11,642 nucleotides of DNA from Candidatus Margulisiibacteriota bacterium. Its GTDB lineage: Bacteria > Margulisbacteria > Termititenacia > Termititenacales > Termititenacaceae. The notes below the pieces were generated by a model. That model made no database searches. It saw only the letters and a list, made by a program, of their open reading frames with translations, and was not told where the DNA came from. Every line of letters begins with the position of its first letter. Position 1 is the stretch's first letter. Positions 1 to 7,955 of this stretch are shown piece after piece. The position numbers were made by a program, and so were the translations under genes. The stretch lies in assembly GCA_031279615.1 (NCBI GenBank), contig JAITIE010000061.1, positions 1 to 11,642 on the forward strand, in the 5' to 3' direction.

Positions 1-3000
1 GCCTGTATGGCTGGCAAAGTCAGATCATAATTAGCGGAGACCAGTTCATAACTCGTGCCCAGATAAATTTCCTCACTGCCTCCGGCGCCCGGATTGCCGA
101 CGCGGTCGACGATCTGATACTCGATATTGTAGGTCGCGCCGCCGCGCAGATAATGTCTGCTGTTATTTTGCCCCGCCCAGCCGAAGCTTAGCTCCGGCTT
201 GTACTCCGCGTAAGCGGCTTGCTCATTGGCGGTCACTTCCGCTGGCGCGGTCTGATAGACCAGCTCGCCGTCCCGCCGGACACTTAGCAAGACTTGCACC
301 GGCTCATTGGCCGTCACCGAGACGCGCAGCGGCTCGCGCAGGGTCGGCAGATAGACCGGCTCCACGACCACTGTCGAGGATACTATTTCCGGCGGCACGG
401 TATCATAGACATAATTCAGCGTGAGCGAATTGCCGCGATTGCCGGCATGGTCATAAGCGACCAGCGTGAGACTCTTTTCACCATCGCCGGCGGACAGAGG
501 CCAGACATAATTTTCCGACGGCGTGTACGGCAGGATAGTTTCGGTCTGCGTGTCCTCATTGCGCAGGCCGATGGTCTCCGCGCCAATCGGATCATTATCC
601 TCGACAGCCAGCCTCAAGACTACATTGCGCGTGTTCGTGTAATAAGGCGACAGTCTTTGCGCCCGCAGATTTTGCGGCGGCGCGCGGTCGAGAAAAACCG
701 TATCCCGATAAATGCCGCTTTCATTGCCCAGCGCGTCCGTGTACTTGAGATAAAAATCCTTGGCGCCAGCCGCCGGATCGAGCTGGAAATTTATGTCCGC
801 GCCGTAAGGGTATTCCACCCAGGAGTAGGCGTCATTGTAGGACACTTTCACGGTCTTGACCGCCTGCGCGTCCTCCGCCAAAAAATTGACGCTGACATTG
901 ACCGTCCCGACAGCCCCGCCCGGCCAGCCGTTGACCAGCAGACCCAGATGCCGCGGCGGCGTGGTGTCCACGATTATTGACACGGACACCGGCTCCGACC
1001 AGTTGCCGGCGGCGTCTTTGACGCGGGCGTAAACAGTTTGCGCGCCGTCCGCAGCCGCTCTGGCGTAACCCGCGCGCAGTTCCGCGTAAGCGTTTGGCGT
1101 GTCCCAGTTTTGCCCGTCCGGACTAAAAGTTATCTCCGTCACCGGCAGTAAATTGTCCGTGGCGCGGACTTCCAGATCGATGCTCCTGGTCGTCAGATAA
1201 TTTTCCTCCCGCGTGTTCAAAACCCGCAGGCCGGTGATGACCGGCGGCGCGGTGTCCAAAATAAACTCTTCCCGCGAAAACATTGCCGCCGGTTTATTTT
1301 GCAGGTCTTTGATCTCGGTCAGGAAATAATATTTCCCGCTCGGCCCGCCCGCCGGCCGGTAGCGGTATTCGCGGCTGCCCGCCGGTGTCAGCTCATTTTG
1401 CGCCAGCGTCGCGATCTCGGCGCCGTCTTCCGCCAGTATCCGGCTGGTGATATAACCGATGTCTTTCACCGTCATAATGCTCATACCCGACTCCGGCTTG
1501 AGCGCGTATTCTCCGGCATTCACCGCATACTTCACTTCCGCGTTGGCGGAGATATAACGCGGCTCCGGCTGATTGGCCGTTTTGACATACACATTTACCG
1601 TCACCAGACTGTTGGCCGCTGGCGGCAGACTGCTGTCCGCGTAAAAAACGCCGCTGACCGCGTTGGCATTGCCGTAAGCATTGCGCGCCACCAGCCGGTA
1701 ATTATAAACACCGTCCGGAATGATCGCGTCATTCAGGCGGCCGTCCCAGCTGAAACTATGACTGCCGTTCGCCACCGTCAGCCCCGGATTTACCGTGGCG
1801 ATAATTTCACCGGAAGCATTAATGATATACAAAGCGGTCTGCAATGTCTCCAGCGCCTCAAAATTAAAAGTCACGCTCTCCTGGTTAAAATTATAAGCCG
1901 CCTGTTCCGGCCCGACCTTGAGCAGCAACGGTGACTTGTAATCCAAAAACACCGGGTATCTCTCCGAAACCAGGACATTACCGGCGCGGTCGGTCAAAAT
2001 AATTTCATAGCCGTAATTGCCGTTCTCAATAATCCCGTCATTATCCAGCCCGTCCCAGCTAAACTCAAAATTTGTCTGGTATTCCGCGGCCTGCAGAGTT
2101 TTTATCCGGCGGTCGTATGCATTGTAAATATTTAAAACTGCCCGCGCCTGCTCGCTGAGCTCCAGCGTGACAATCAAAGCGTCCAGGTCGTTGTCACCGT
2201 TCGGCGTGAAATAAGCCCCGCTGCTATTGTGCGTCCAGATCTGCGGTTCTTGCGTGTCCAGCACAATGTTCAGCGTTGTCGCCCGCGAGACATTGCCGCA
2301 GCCGTCCGCGATAGTAAAAATGCCCTGATAGGTTTTATCGGCGCAGAGCTGCCCGTCCGCCGCGCGGCCATTCCAGCTCAGGGTTATTTTCGCAAAAGTC
2401 AGCGCCGCGCGTTTCAGCGTGGCTATATAAGTCGGCCCGTCAAAAATATCCAGCAGCACCGTCTGTGTATAATAAAGATTGTCGGACGGCGTCGTCTCTA
2501 TCTCCAGCGTGTCCTGCCGGCCGTCATCATTGGGCGAAAAATAAATTTGCCGGTCTGCCGCAGGCTCGGCATAGTCCGGCGGCGTATGGTCATAGTAATA
2601 CAATATCTCCTGCGCCGTGTAATTATTCAGCCAATCATAGGTCAGCAATGTCCAGGGATAAATTCCCTCGCCGTAATTAAGCGAGAGAGTTATTTCCGTA
2701 TTGGGCGAAGCCAGCTCGGCAAAAAAATTATACTTCTCCCGCGCATCGCGCCTGACCAGCAGCAGGTAACGCTCAAAATCTGTGTCTGTATTACTCAGAA
2801 CAAGATCATGCGTGGGCTGTCGGCTGTATATTTCCGCCAAATTTTGCGGCGCCGGACCGTTTTCCTCATAAAGCACATGCCGGAACAAACCTTGATAATA
2901 ATTATATTTCTGATTATAAATATCCCGTCCGTCCAGCGTCAGCAAATTTTCATCCTCGATCGGCACGATAACGGGAGGCTGTCCGGGATTGTCTATTTGC

Positions 3001-3332
3001 CGCGGCCAATTTCTCTCGTCAAATATCTCGCCGTTTTGGCGCAGGGCTAGTTTATAATATTTGCCGTTTTTGTCTTGATATACCGCGGCGATCTCCAGCG
3101 AACCGTCGCCGTCAATATCCTCAAAATACGGCTCCACGAGCAACCGGGCATCGTCCGGCAAAGCATAGGGGAATTTCGCGCTGGCCAATTGTCCGTTGAG
3201 CTGCCAGAGATAAATATACCGCTCGTCAGCGGAGAGCGTCAGGTAAAACCGGCCGGTGTCATCGTAGGTCAGATAACCGGCCAGCGCGATCTGGCTGAAT
3301 ATTAAACAAAAACTTAAAAATTTTTTGACCAT
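1..3332 (-). CDS. Giant secreted protein with FlgD-Ig-like and Ig-like repeats (3' end outside window)
   Basis: The minus-strand frame starting at the ATG at 3332 is open without a stop to the left edge, giving about 1,110 residues with the C-terminus missing. Residues 1-18 form a signal peptide (lysines, hydrophobic core, Ala-Leu-Ala cleavage site). Near residues 70-80 a D-I-D-G-D-G motif resembles calcium-binding VCBS/FG-GAP loops. Around 264 and 372 are SPNDDG and TPNGDN motifs, which typically open FlgD-Ig-like domains; the second and a third unit (about 470-550) contain the WDG and GxYxY signatures of that fold. From about 690 onward, Ig-like repeats of roughly 90-100 residues are punctuated by DTAPP, DTTPP, DRAPP and DTVPP linkers, with AGN motifs at strand ends, as in OmpL47-type repeats. 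The ATG overlaps the stop of the upstream gene (TGATG) and no clear Shine-Dalgarno is seen, so translation is probably coupled. A secreted or cell-surface adhesin or structural role is inferred. Whether it ends in a sorting domain cannot be seen. Confidence 0.85.
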   Translation of the reverse strand, partial: MVKKFLSFCLIFSQIALAGYLTYDDTGRFYLTLSADERYIYLWQLNGQLASAKFPYALPDDARLLVEPYFEDIDGDGSLEIAAVYQDKNGKYYKLALRQNGEIFDERNWPRQIDNPGQPPVIVPIEDENLLTLDGRDIYNQKYNYYQGLFRHVLYEENGPAPQNLAEIYSRQPTHDLVLSNTDTDFERYLLLVRRDAREKYNFFAELASPNTEITLSLNYGEGIYPWTLLTYDWLNNYTAQEILYYYDHTPPDYAEPAADRQIYFSPNDDGRQDTLEIETTPSDNLYYTQTVLLDIFDGPTYIATLKRAALTFAKITLSWNGRAADGQLCADKTYQGIFTIADGCGNVSRATTLNIVLDTQEPQIWTHNSSGAYFTPNGDNDLDALIVTLELSEQARAVLNIYNAYDRRIKTLQAAEYQTNFEFSWDGLDNDGIIENGNYGYEIILTDRAGNVLVSERYPVFLDYKSPLLLKVGPEQAAYNFNQESVTFNFEALETLQTALYIINASGEIIATVNPGLTVANGSHSFSWDGRLNDAIIPDGVYNYRLVARNAYGNANAVSGVFYADSSLPPAANSLVTVNVYVKTANQPEPRYISANAEVKYAVNAGEYALKPESGMSIMTVKDIGYITSRILAEDGAEIATLAQNELTPAGSREYRYRPAGGPSGKYYFLTEIKDLQNKPAAMFSREEFILDTAPPVITGLRVLNTREENYLTTRSIDLEVRATDNLLPVTEITFSPDGQNWDTPNAYAELRAGYARAAADGAQTVYARVKDAAGNWSEPVSVSIIVDTTPPRHLGLLVNGWPGGAVGTVNVSVNFLAEDAQAVKTVKVSYNDAYSWVEYPYGADINFQLDPAAGAKDFYLKYTDALGNESGIYRDTVFLDRAPPQNLRAQRLSPYYTNTRNVVLRLAVEDNDPIGAETIGLRNEDTQTETILPYTPSENYVWPLSAGDGEKSLTLVAYDHAGNRGNSLTLNYVYDTVPPEIVSSTVVVEPVYLPTLREPLRVSVTANEPVQVLLSVRRDGELVYQTAPAEVTANEQAAYAEYKPELSFGWAGQNNSRHYLRGGATYNIEYQIVDRVGNPGAGGSEEIYLGTSYELVSANYDLTLPAIQ

Positions 3333-4243
3333 CAATAAGCCCAGCCCAGCGAAATTTTGTGCGAAACGCCCAGATCTTCCTGATCGGCATAAGCATAATC
3401 CAGGCTAAAACCATACAAACTAAAACCCAGCCCTAGATTTAAAATCTCCGCGGACAGGCCGGCGCGCAGAGCCAGAATTTCCGGCCAGAGCCAAAACTCC
3501 GCGCCATAATTCGTGTAAACATTTTGGCCGCTGTAGATTTTATCCAGGCTTAAAATCACCGGCCAAAAAGGCGTTTCATAAGCCAGGCCGGCCTGAAACT
3601 CTCGGCGTAAAACCTCGTTTGTTCCGGTGCTCCACGTCAAATCAGCCTCATTGAGATTGCGCCCGCTGACGCCCAAAGCCAAACCGGTCAAAATTTTGTA
3701 TCGCAGTCCGGCATCCAGAGCGGCCGCGACGGCTTTGTCAGAGAAAAGCTCGTGCTGGTAATATTTTAAATTTAGGCCCCAGCTAAAATTTTCCGACGGA
3801 CAATCAGCCAGACTAAAAATTATTACCATACGCCGGCTGGTCTCTTCGTCCAATACTTGCGGACGGCCGCCGACATTTTCAATGCGCCGCAGTCCGGTTA
3901 TTTCCGCGGCGGCCAGAGACAGTCCCCAAACCGTCCGCGCGTTATCTAACCGTCTGGCCAGACCCAAACTATACCGCGTGTAATCCTCAAAAATCTTGCC
4001 TGTCGAAAATAATATTTCTTGACTGCGCACACTGCCCAGCGTCGCCGGATTTAGATACGCGCCGCCCAAACCGTTGTCTCTGGCCGCCGCGGACTGCCCC
4101 AGCGACTCCAGACGCGCTGGCAAAGCCAGCGCCGCGTAATCCAGCGCCTCGGCGCAACTCAAACTAACAATGCCTGCTAAAAGGAAAAAGATTGCGCCTA
4201 GAGGAATAAACAGTTTGTGAATTTTCAACTTTAGCTCTTTCAA
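3332..4243 (-). CDS. PorV/PorQ-like (UPF0164-type) outer-membrane beta-barrel protein
   Basis: This encodes 303 residues. The N-terminus is a signal peptide: lysine-rich residues 1-10, a hydrophobic core at 11-29 and a likely cleavage near Ala31-Ala33. The mature start has the pattern of PorV/PorQ proteins: a Leu-Gly-Gln segment, then GLGGAYLNPATLG at 58-70 with the near-invariant Asn-Pro-Ala. The rest is alternating hydrophobic and polar residues rich in Tyr, Gly and Leu, ending in an aromatic residue (GWAY), as expected for an outer-membrane barrel. In Bacteroidota PorV acts in type IX secretion; related proteins in other phyla are mostly uncharacterised. The start is TTG at 4243, chosen because AAAGGAG lies 8 nt upstream (4252-4258) and the signal peptide begins there. 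It is translationally coupled to the Ig-repeat gene that follows, so a role in exporting or anchoring that protein is inferred. A generic porin is the main alternative. Confidence 0.75.
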   Translation of the reverse strand: MKELKLKIHKLFIPLGAIFFLLAGIVSLSCAEALDYAALALPARLESLGQSAAARDNGLGGAYLNPATLGSVRSQEILFSTGKIFEDYTRYSLGLARRLDNARTVWGLSLAAAEITGLRRIENVGGRPQVLDEETSRRMVIIFSLADCPSENFSWGLNLKYYQHELFSDKAVAAALDAGLRYKILTGLALGVSGRNLNEADLTWSTGTNEVLRREFQAGLAYETPFWPVILSLDKIYSGQNVYTNYGAEFWLWPEILALRAGLSAEILNLGLGFSLYGFSLDYAYADQEDLGVSHKISLGWAY

Positions 4244-4299
4244 GCAGAGAGCTCCTTTGCCCCCTGAAAAGACTTTCTAAAACCAAGTCTGCTTTACTA

Positions 4300-4328
4300 A
4301 TGGTAACAAACAAACCTTGTTTTTGCAA
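4300..4328 (-). promoter_or_regulatory. Possible promoter for the PorV-like/Ig-repeat gene pair
   Basis: In the 88-nt gap after gcvT there is TTGCAA (4323-4328) and TACCAT (4300-4305) separated by exactly 17 nt. Each matches the sigma-70 hexamer at 4 of 6 positions. The AT-rich spacer and the lack of a clear terminator after gcvT leave open that the pair is also read through from hisC-gcvT. It is a weak call based only on spacing and partial matches. Confidence 0.3.
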
Positions 4329-4331
4329 AAC

Positions 4332-5387
4332 CTAATGTTCCCCGCCGCAATCACAATGTTCATCATGACAGTGTCCCGCCGGAACGCTTGTTTTCTCCGC
4401 CGGCGACTTTTGTTTTTTGCGCACCTTGCTGTAAAACGGCAGGTCGACAATCCGCGCGCGCGCCAGTCTGCCGCGGATTTTGACCAAGACTTCCGGTTCT
4501 TTTTTGTTCAAATAAGCCAGGGCGATCGGCTCATTGAGCGTTGGCGAAAAAGCGCCGGAAGTTATCTCGCCGATCAAGTTTTCTTTCCCGTCGTAAACCG
4601 GATAACCCTGCCGCGGCACGCCGAATTTGTCGAGCATTTTCAAGCCGACAATGCTGTCCGACTGCGCGGAAGTCCACTCGTCGCGCAGTTCGTGACCGTA
4701 GAGCGGCAAACCGGCCTCGAGGCGCAGGGTGTCGCGCGCGCCCAGACCGCAGGGTGTCACGCCGTCCTGCAACAGGATATTCCAGACCGCCGCGCAGTTT
4801 TCCGCCGGAGCCAGCAACTCAAAACCGCGCTCGCCGGTGTAGCCAGTCTTGCTGGCCAGCACATCGCACCCGTCAAATTCCAGCGGCAGAAAAGTATAGT
4901 ATTTCATCCGCTCCAAATCCTCGGCGGTGTGCCGCTGTACAACGCTCTCCGCTTCCGGCCCCTGCACCGCGATTACATGCAGTCCCATTAACTCGCATTC
5001 CACGCCCCGCTCCGCAAAAAAGCGCTGGTCTTTTTCAGTATTGGCCGCGTTGAAAACGCTCAAATAATTTTCATAATCTTTGTAAATCAAAATATCATCC
5101 ACGATTCCATTTTGCGCGTTGCGGATACGGTTGTAGCGGATCTGCCCGACTTCCAGGTCGTCAATATATCTGGTCAGCGCCGCGCGCTGGATGGACAGCA
5201 GTTTTTCTGACGAGATAAACTTCACGACGCCCATGTGTCCGGCGTCAAACATACCGGCGCGCGCGCGCGCGGCTTTGTGCTCCTCAATAATGCCCGTGTA
5301 TTGCAGCGGCATTTCCCAGCCGCCAAACTCGACCATTTTGGCGCCGAGTTTCAGATGTTCTGCGTAAAGTGGCGTGCGTTTTAGCAA
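4332..5387 (-). CDS. gcvT: Aminomethyltransferase, glycine cleavage system T protein
   Basis: GcvT releases ammonia from the aminomethyl group carried on lipoyl-GcvH and passes the one-carbon unit to tetrahydrofolate (5,10-methylene-THF). The protein is 351 residues, close to the usual size. It has the expected landmarks in order: TPLYAEH and the GGWEMPLQY segment near the N-terminus, DAGHMG, the NGIVDDILIY folate-site motif with its catalytic-region Asp, GYTGERGFELL, GLGARDTLRLEAGLPLYGHEL, and the C-terminal IGEITSGAFSPTL barrel. The start is TTG at 5387: AAGGAG (5399-5404) precedes it and the N-terminus then aligns with the family, whereas the first internal Met (residue 18) would cut off conserved sequence. 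It starts 2 nt after hisC stops, so the two are likely co-transcribed. Oddly, no gcvH or gcvP is adjacent, and the last 14 residues form a Cys/His-rich tail not normal for GcvT. Confidence 0.95.
   Translation of the reverse strand: MLKRTPLYAEHLKLGAKMVEFGGWEMPLQYTGIIEEHKAARARAGMFDAGHMGVVKFISSEKLLSIQRAALTRYIDDLEVGQIRYNRIRNAQNGIVDDILIYKDYENYLSVFNAANTEKDQRFFAERGVECELMGLHVIAVQGPEAESVVQRHTAEDLERMKYYTFLPLEFDGCDVLASKTGYTGERGFELLAPAENCAAVWNILLQDGVTPCGLGARDTLRLEAGLPLYGHELRDEWTSAQSDSIVGLKMLDKFGVPRQGYPVYDGKENLIGEITSGAFSPTLNEPIALAYLNKKEPEVLVKIRGRLARARIVDLPFYSKVRKKQKSPAEKTSVPAGHCHDEHCDCGGEH
4335..4376 (-). other. Cys/His-rich C-terminal tail of GcvT
   Basis: The last 14 codons of gcvT read GHCHDEHCDCGGEH, with four His, three Cys and several acidic residues. 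It follows a basic linker (KVRKKQKSPAEK) after the end of the normal GcvT fold. The composition resembles metal-binding tails such as those of SlyD or HypB, so nickel, zinc or copper binding is possible. This is inferred from composition only. Confidence 0.6.
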
Positions 5388-5389
5388 GA

Positions 5390-6442
5390 TTACAGTATCT
5401 CCTTCAAGGCGGCGCTAAATTTTTGGTTTTGCTCCGGCGTGCCGATCGTTACGCGGATGGCGTCCCTGATGCCGAAACTCCGCATTGGCCGCACGGTCAC
5501 GCCCCGCTCCAGCAGTTTTTGAAAAGCCGCGGCGCAGTCCTGGCCGATGTAAACAAAAATAAAATTCGCTTCCGTCGGATAATATTTCAAGCCTAGTTTG
5601 TCAAATTCCGCGTATAAATATTTTTTGCCAGCCGCGTTATTTTCGCGCGAACGCCGCACAAAATCCCCGTCGTTCAGAGCCGCCGCCGCCGCCGTCTGCG
5701 CCAGCGTATTGACATTAAAAGGCTCGCGGGTTTTATTCAGATAGGCGATCACTTCAGGATTGGCGATCACGTAACCCACGCGCAAACCGGCCAAACCGTA
5801 GATTTTGGAAAAGGTGCGGGTGACCAGGAGATTTTTAAAAGTTTTCAACAAACGCAAAGAATCTGGATAATCCGCGGCGGCGGCGTATTCAGCATAAGCC
5901 TCGTCAATGACCACCATAGTATCGCCGGAAACTTCTTTTAAGAAACTTTCTAATTCCGTCGCCGAGAAATACGTGCCGGTCGGATTATTGGGATTGGCCA
6001 GGAAAATCACTCTGGTCTGCGGCGTGATTTTTTTTAAGATTTCGGCCAGCTGATATTTGCCGTCCTGCAACGGCGCATAATCCACCGCGCCGGCAAAAAG
6101 TTTGGCGGCAAAAGTGTATTCCGAAAAAGTAACCTCAGCCGTCAACACCCGCTCCGCCGGCCGGATAAAAGCCGCGGTGATAAAATGAAAAATCTCGTCC
6201 GAGCCATTGCCGGGCAGAAAATATTCCGGCGTCAGACCGTAATATTCCGCCAGCGCGTCCTTCAGCCGGACACAGCCGCCGTCGGGATACAGCTGCAGTT
6301 TGTCCAGATTGGCTTTGACCGCCGCCAAAGCCAGAGGAGACGCGCCCAGCGGGTTTTCATTGGAAGCGAGTTTAATCGCGCCCGCTTTTAACACTCCGGG
6401 CTGATACGGCGCGATGTTTTGAATATTTTCTTTGGTCTGCAT
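5390..6442 (-). CDS. hisC: Histidinol-phosphate aminotransferase-like, PLP fold type I
   Basis: The predicted enzyme transfers an amino group from glutamate to imidazole-acetol phosphate in histidine synthesis; members of this family can also act on aromatic amino acids. It is 350 residues, the usual HisC length. Visible landmarks are KLASNENPLG at the N-terminus (24-33), LYPDGG (51-56), GNGSDEI (78-84), the NPNNPTG cofactor motif (150-156), Asp180 in the VIDEAY segment, and the Schiff-base lysine Lys213 in TRTFSKIYGLAGLRVGY, with Arg221 following. The ATG at 6442 is preceded by AGGAAGG a few bases upstream, which supports the start. It begins just after the tuf terminator and is followed 2 nt later by gcvT. 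No other his gene is present, so the substrate is not fixed by context; an aromatic aminotransferase or a HisC serving both roles remains possible. Confidence 0.9.
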   Translation of the reverse strand: MQTKENIQNIAPYQPGVLKAGAIKLASNENPLGASPLALAAVKANLDKLQLYPDGGCVRLKDALAEYYGLTPEYFLPGNGSDEIFHFITAAFIRPAERVLTAEVTFSEYTFAAKLFAGAVDYAPLQDGKYQLAEILKKITPQTRVIFLANPNNPTGTYFSATELESFLKEVSGDTMVVIDEAYAEYAAAADYPDSLRLLKTFKNLLVTRTFSKIYGLAGLRVGYVIANPEVIAYLNKTREPFNVNTLAQTAAAAALNDGDFVRRSRENNAAGKKYLYAEFDKLGLKYYPTEANFIFVYIGQDCAAAFQKLLERGVTVRPMRSFGIRDAIRVTIGTPEQNQKFSAALKEIL

Positions 6443-6454
6443 TCTGCCTTCCTA

Positions 6455-6487
6455 AAATAAAAACCCCGACCGCAAAGCCGGGGTTTT
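6455..6487 (-). terminator. Intrinsic terminator after tuf
   Basis: Read on the minus strand, AAAACCCCG (6487-6479) pairs with CGGGGTTTT (6468-6460) around a 10-nt loop, and the transcript continues in a T-rich run (TTTTTATTTT). It lies 21 nt after the tuf stop and directly upstream of the hisC ribosome binding site, so it separates the two units. The A-rich arm means it could also act on the opposite strand, but no convergent gene is present. Confidence 0.9.
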
Positions 6488-6508
6488 CGCTAAAGACCTA
6501 AAATTTTT

Positions 6509-7753
6509 TTACTTTATGATCTTAGTCACAACACCCGAACCAACCGTTCTGCCGCCTTCGCGCACCGCGAAACGTAACTGCTCCTCGATGGCCACCGGCA
6601 CGATCAGCTTCACGGTAATCGCCGTATTGTCGCCCGGCATCACCATTTTTTCTTTATTTTTGTCGATAGTGCCGTCGTCCAGTTTTTTCAGGTCATCCGC
6701 GGACATGCCGGTGCGCAAAATGATCTGGCCGGTAACGTCCGTAGTCCGAATATAAAACTGCGGCTGATAACCGTCAAAGAACGGGGTCGTGCGTCCGCCT
6801 TCCTCTTTTTTCAAGACGTAGACTTGCGCTTCAAAAGTGGTGTGCGGATTGACCGTGCCCGGCTTGGCCAGCACCTGTCCCCGCTCAAGGTCTTTTTTCT
6901 CCACGCCGCGCAGTAACAAACCGACATTGTCTCCGGCCTGGCCTTCGTCCAGAGTCTTGCGGAACATTTCCACACCGGTCACCACGGTTTTGGAACGCTC
7001 TTCTTTCATGCCGACAATTTCCACTTCGTCGTTGACATGCACAATGCCGCGATCGATACGGCCGGTGCCCACCGTGCCGCGGCCAGTAATTGTGAAAACA
7101 TCCTCGACCGGCATCAGGAACGGCTTGTCAACATCGCGCTTCGGCAGCGGAACGTAGCTGTCCACCGCTTCCATCAACTTGGTGATGGCCTGCTCGCCGT
7201 ATTCGCCAGCATCGCCTTCTAGAGCTTTCAGCGCGGAACCTCTGATAATCGGAATTTCCTTGCCCGGAAATTCATACTGGGTCAGCAGATCGCGAATTTC
7301 TTCCTCGACCAGTTCCAGCAACTCCGGGTCGGCAATGTCGCATTTGTTCAGGAAAACCACCAGACTGGGCACATTGACCTGACGCGCCAGCACGATGTGC
7401 TCGCGGGTCTGAGGCATCGGGCCATCCGTGGCGGCCACCACCAGAATAGCGCCGTCCATTTGCGCCGCGCCGGTGATCATGTTTTTCACATAGTCAGCGT
7501 GTCCCGGGCAGTCCACGTGCGCGTAGTGGCGGTTGGCGGTCTCATACTCCACATGCGACGTCGAGATCGTGATACCGCGGGCTTTTTCCTCGGGAGTATT
7601 GTCGATCTGGTCAAAAGTCTTGGCTTGAGACAAACCCTGCTTGGCCAGCACCGTGGTGATCGCGGCTGTCAAAGTCGTTTTGCCGTGGTCGACGTGGCCG
7701 ATCGTGCCGATGTTGACGTGCGGTTTATTCCTGTTAAATTTTTCTCTTGCCAT
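6509..7753 (-). CDS. tuf: Translation elongation factor EF-Tu
   Basis: EF-Tu carries aminoacyl-tRNA to the ribosome as a GTP complex. The G domain is complete: GHVDHGKT (19-26), RGITI (59-63), DCPGH (81-85), NKCD (136-139) and GSALKALEG (G5 region). Domains II and III follow and the protein ends in the usual [17 protein letters not shown] type. It is 414 residues, about 20 longer than E. coli EF-Tu. Most of the excess is an insertion in domain III at about residues 343-369, between TTDVTG and MVMPGDN, where the E. coli protein has a short turn. The ATG at 7753 has AGGAGG (7759-7764) six bases upstream. It follows tRNA-Thr by 58 nt with no terminator between, matching the thrT-tufB order known in Enterobacteria, and ends in a strong terminator. 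Confidence 0.99.
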   Translation of the reverse strand: MAREKFNRNKPHVNIGTIGHVDHGKTTLTAAITTVLAKQGLSQAKTFDQIDNTPEEKARGITISTSHVEYETANRHYAHVDCPGHADYVKNMITGAAQMDGAILVVAATDGPMPQTREHIVLARQVNVPSLVVFLNKCDIADPELLELVEEEIRDLLTQYEFPGKEIPIIRGSALKALEGDAGEYGEQAITKLMEAVDSYVPLPKRDVDKPFLMPVEDVFTITGRGTVGTGRIDRGIVHVNDEVEIVGMKEERSKTVVTGVEMFRKTLDEGQAGDNVGLLLRGVEKKDLERGQVLAKPGTVNPHTTFEAQVYVLKKEEGGRTTPFFDGYQPQFYIRTTDVTGQIILRTGMSADDLKKLDDGTIDKNKEKMVMPGDNTAITVKLIVPVAIEEQLRFAVREGGRTVGSGVVTKIIK

Positions 7754-7811
7754 TGCTTCCTCCTAAAATTTTTCTTATTCTAAAATACCCCTGGATTAAA
7801 CACAATACCTC

Positions 7812-7887
7812 TGGAGCCCACAACCGGAATTGAACCGGTGACCCCATCCTTACCATGGATGTGCTCTACCTGCTGAGCTATGTGGGC
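7812..7887 (-). tRNA. tRNA-Thr (anticodon GGT), CCA encoded
   Basis: The minus strand folds as a standard 76-nt cloverleaf. The acceptor stem is GCCCACA/TGTGGGC, the D stem GCTC/GAGC and the anticodon stem CATCC/GGATG. The seven-base loop carries GGT (7852-7854). The T stem is ACCGG/CCGGT with loop TTCAATT. The 3' CCA is encoded (7812-7814). It reads ACC and ACU. It sits directly upstream of tuf and is probably cut from a shared transcript starting about 15 nt before it. Confidence 0.98.
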
Positions 7888-7908
7888 ACACCCACAAAAC
7901 GGGAGAGA

Positions 7909-7937
7909 ATACTAGCACAAGCCTTTTCTAAAAGCAA
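7909..7937 (-). promoter_or_regulatory. Promoter for the tRNA-Thr/tuf unit
   Basis: On the minus strand TTGCTT (7932-7937) is followed by a 17-nt spacer and TAGTAT (7909-7914), preceded by TG plus one base, an extended -10. The predicted start near 7902 leaves a short leader of about 15 nt before the mature tRNA, typical for tRNA-led operons. Spacing and position are good, while hexamer matches are partial. Confidence 0.6.
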
Positions 7938-7955
7938 TAAGACGGCAACATATAC

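Noticed and set aside
294..3050. Long plus-strand open frames at 294-980, 1299-1934 and 2229-3050
   Set aside because: They lie antisense to a continuous minus-strand frame with a signal peptide and recognisable Ig-like domains. Their translations are Arg/Ile-rich and show no domain features, as expected of shadow frames.
4154..4162. Lipobox in the PorV-like signal peptide (Cys30)
   Set aside because: The residues before the Cys (Ser-Leu-Ser) do not fit the lipobox; cleavage at the following Ala residues is more likely and suits a barrel protein.
4541..5053. Plus-strand 170-aa frame opposite gcvT
   Set aside because: It is Arg/Pro/Ser-rich, has no motif, and is fully antisense to a well-conserved gcvT.
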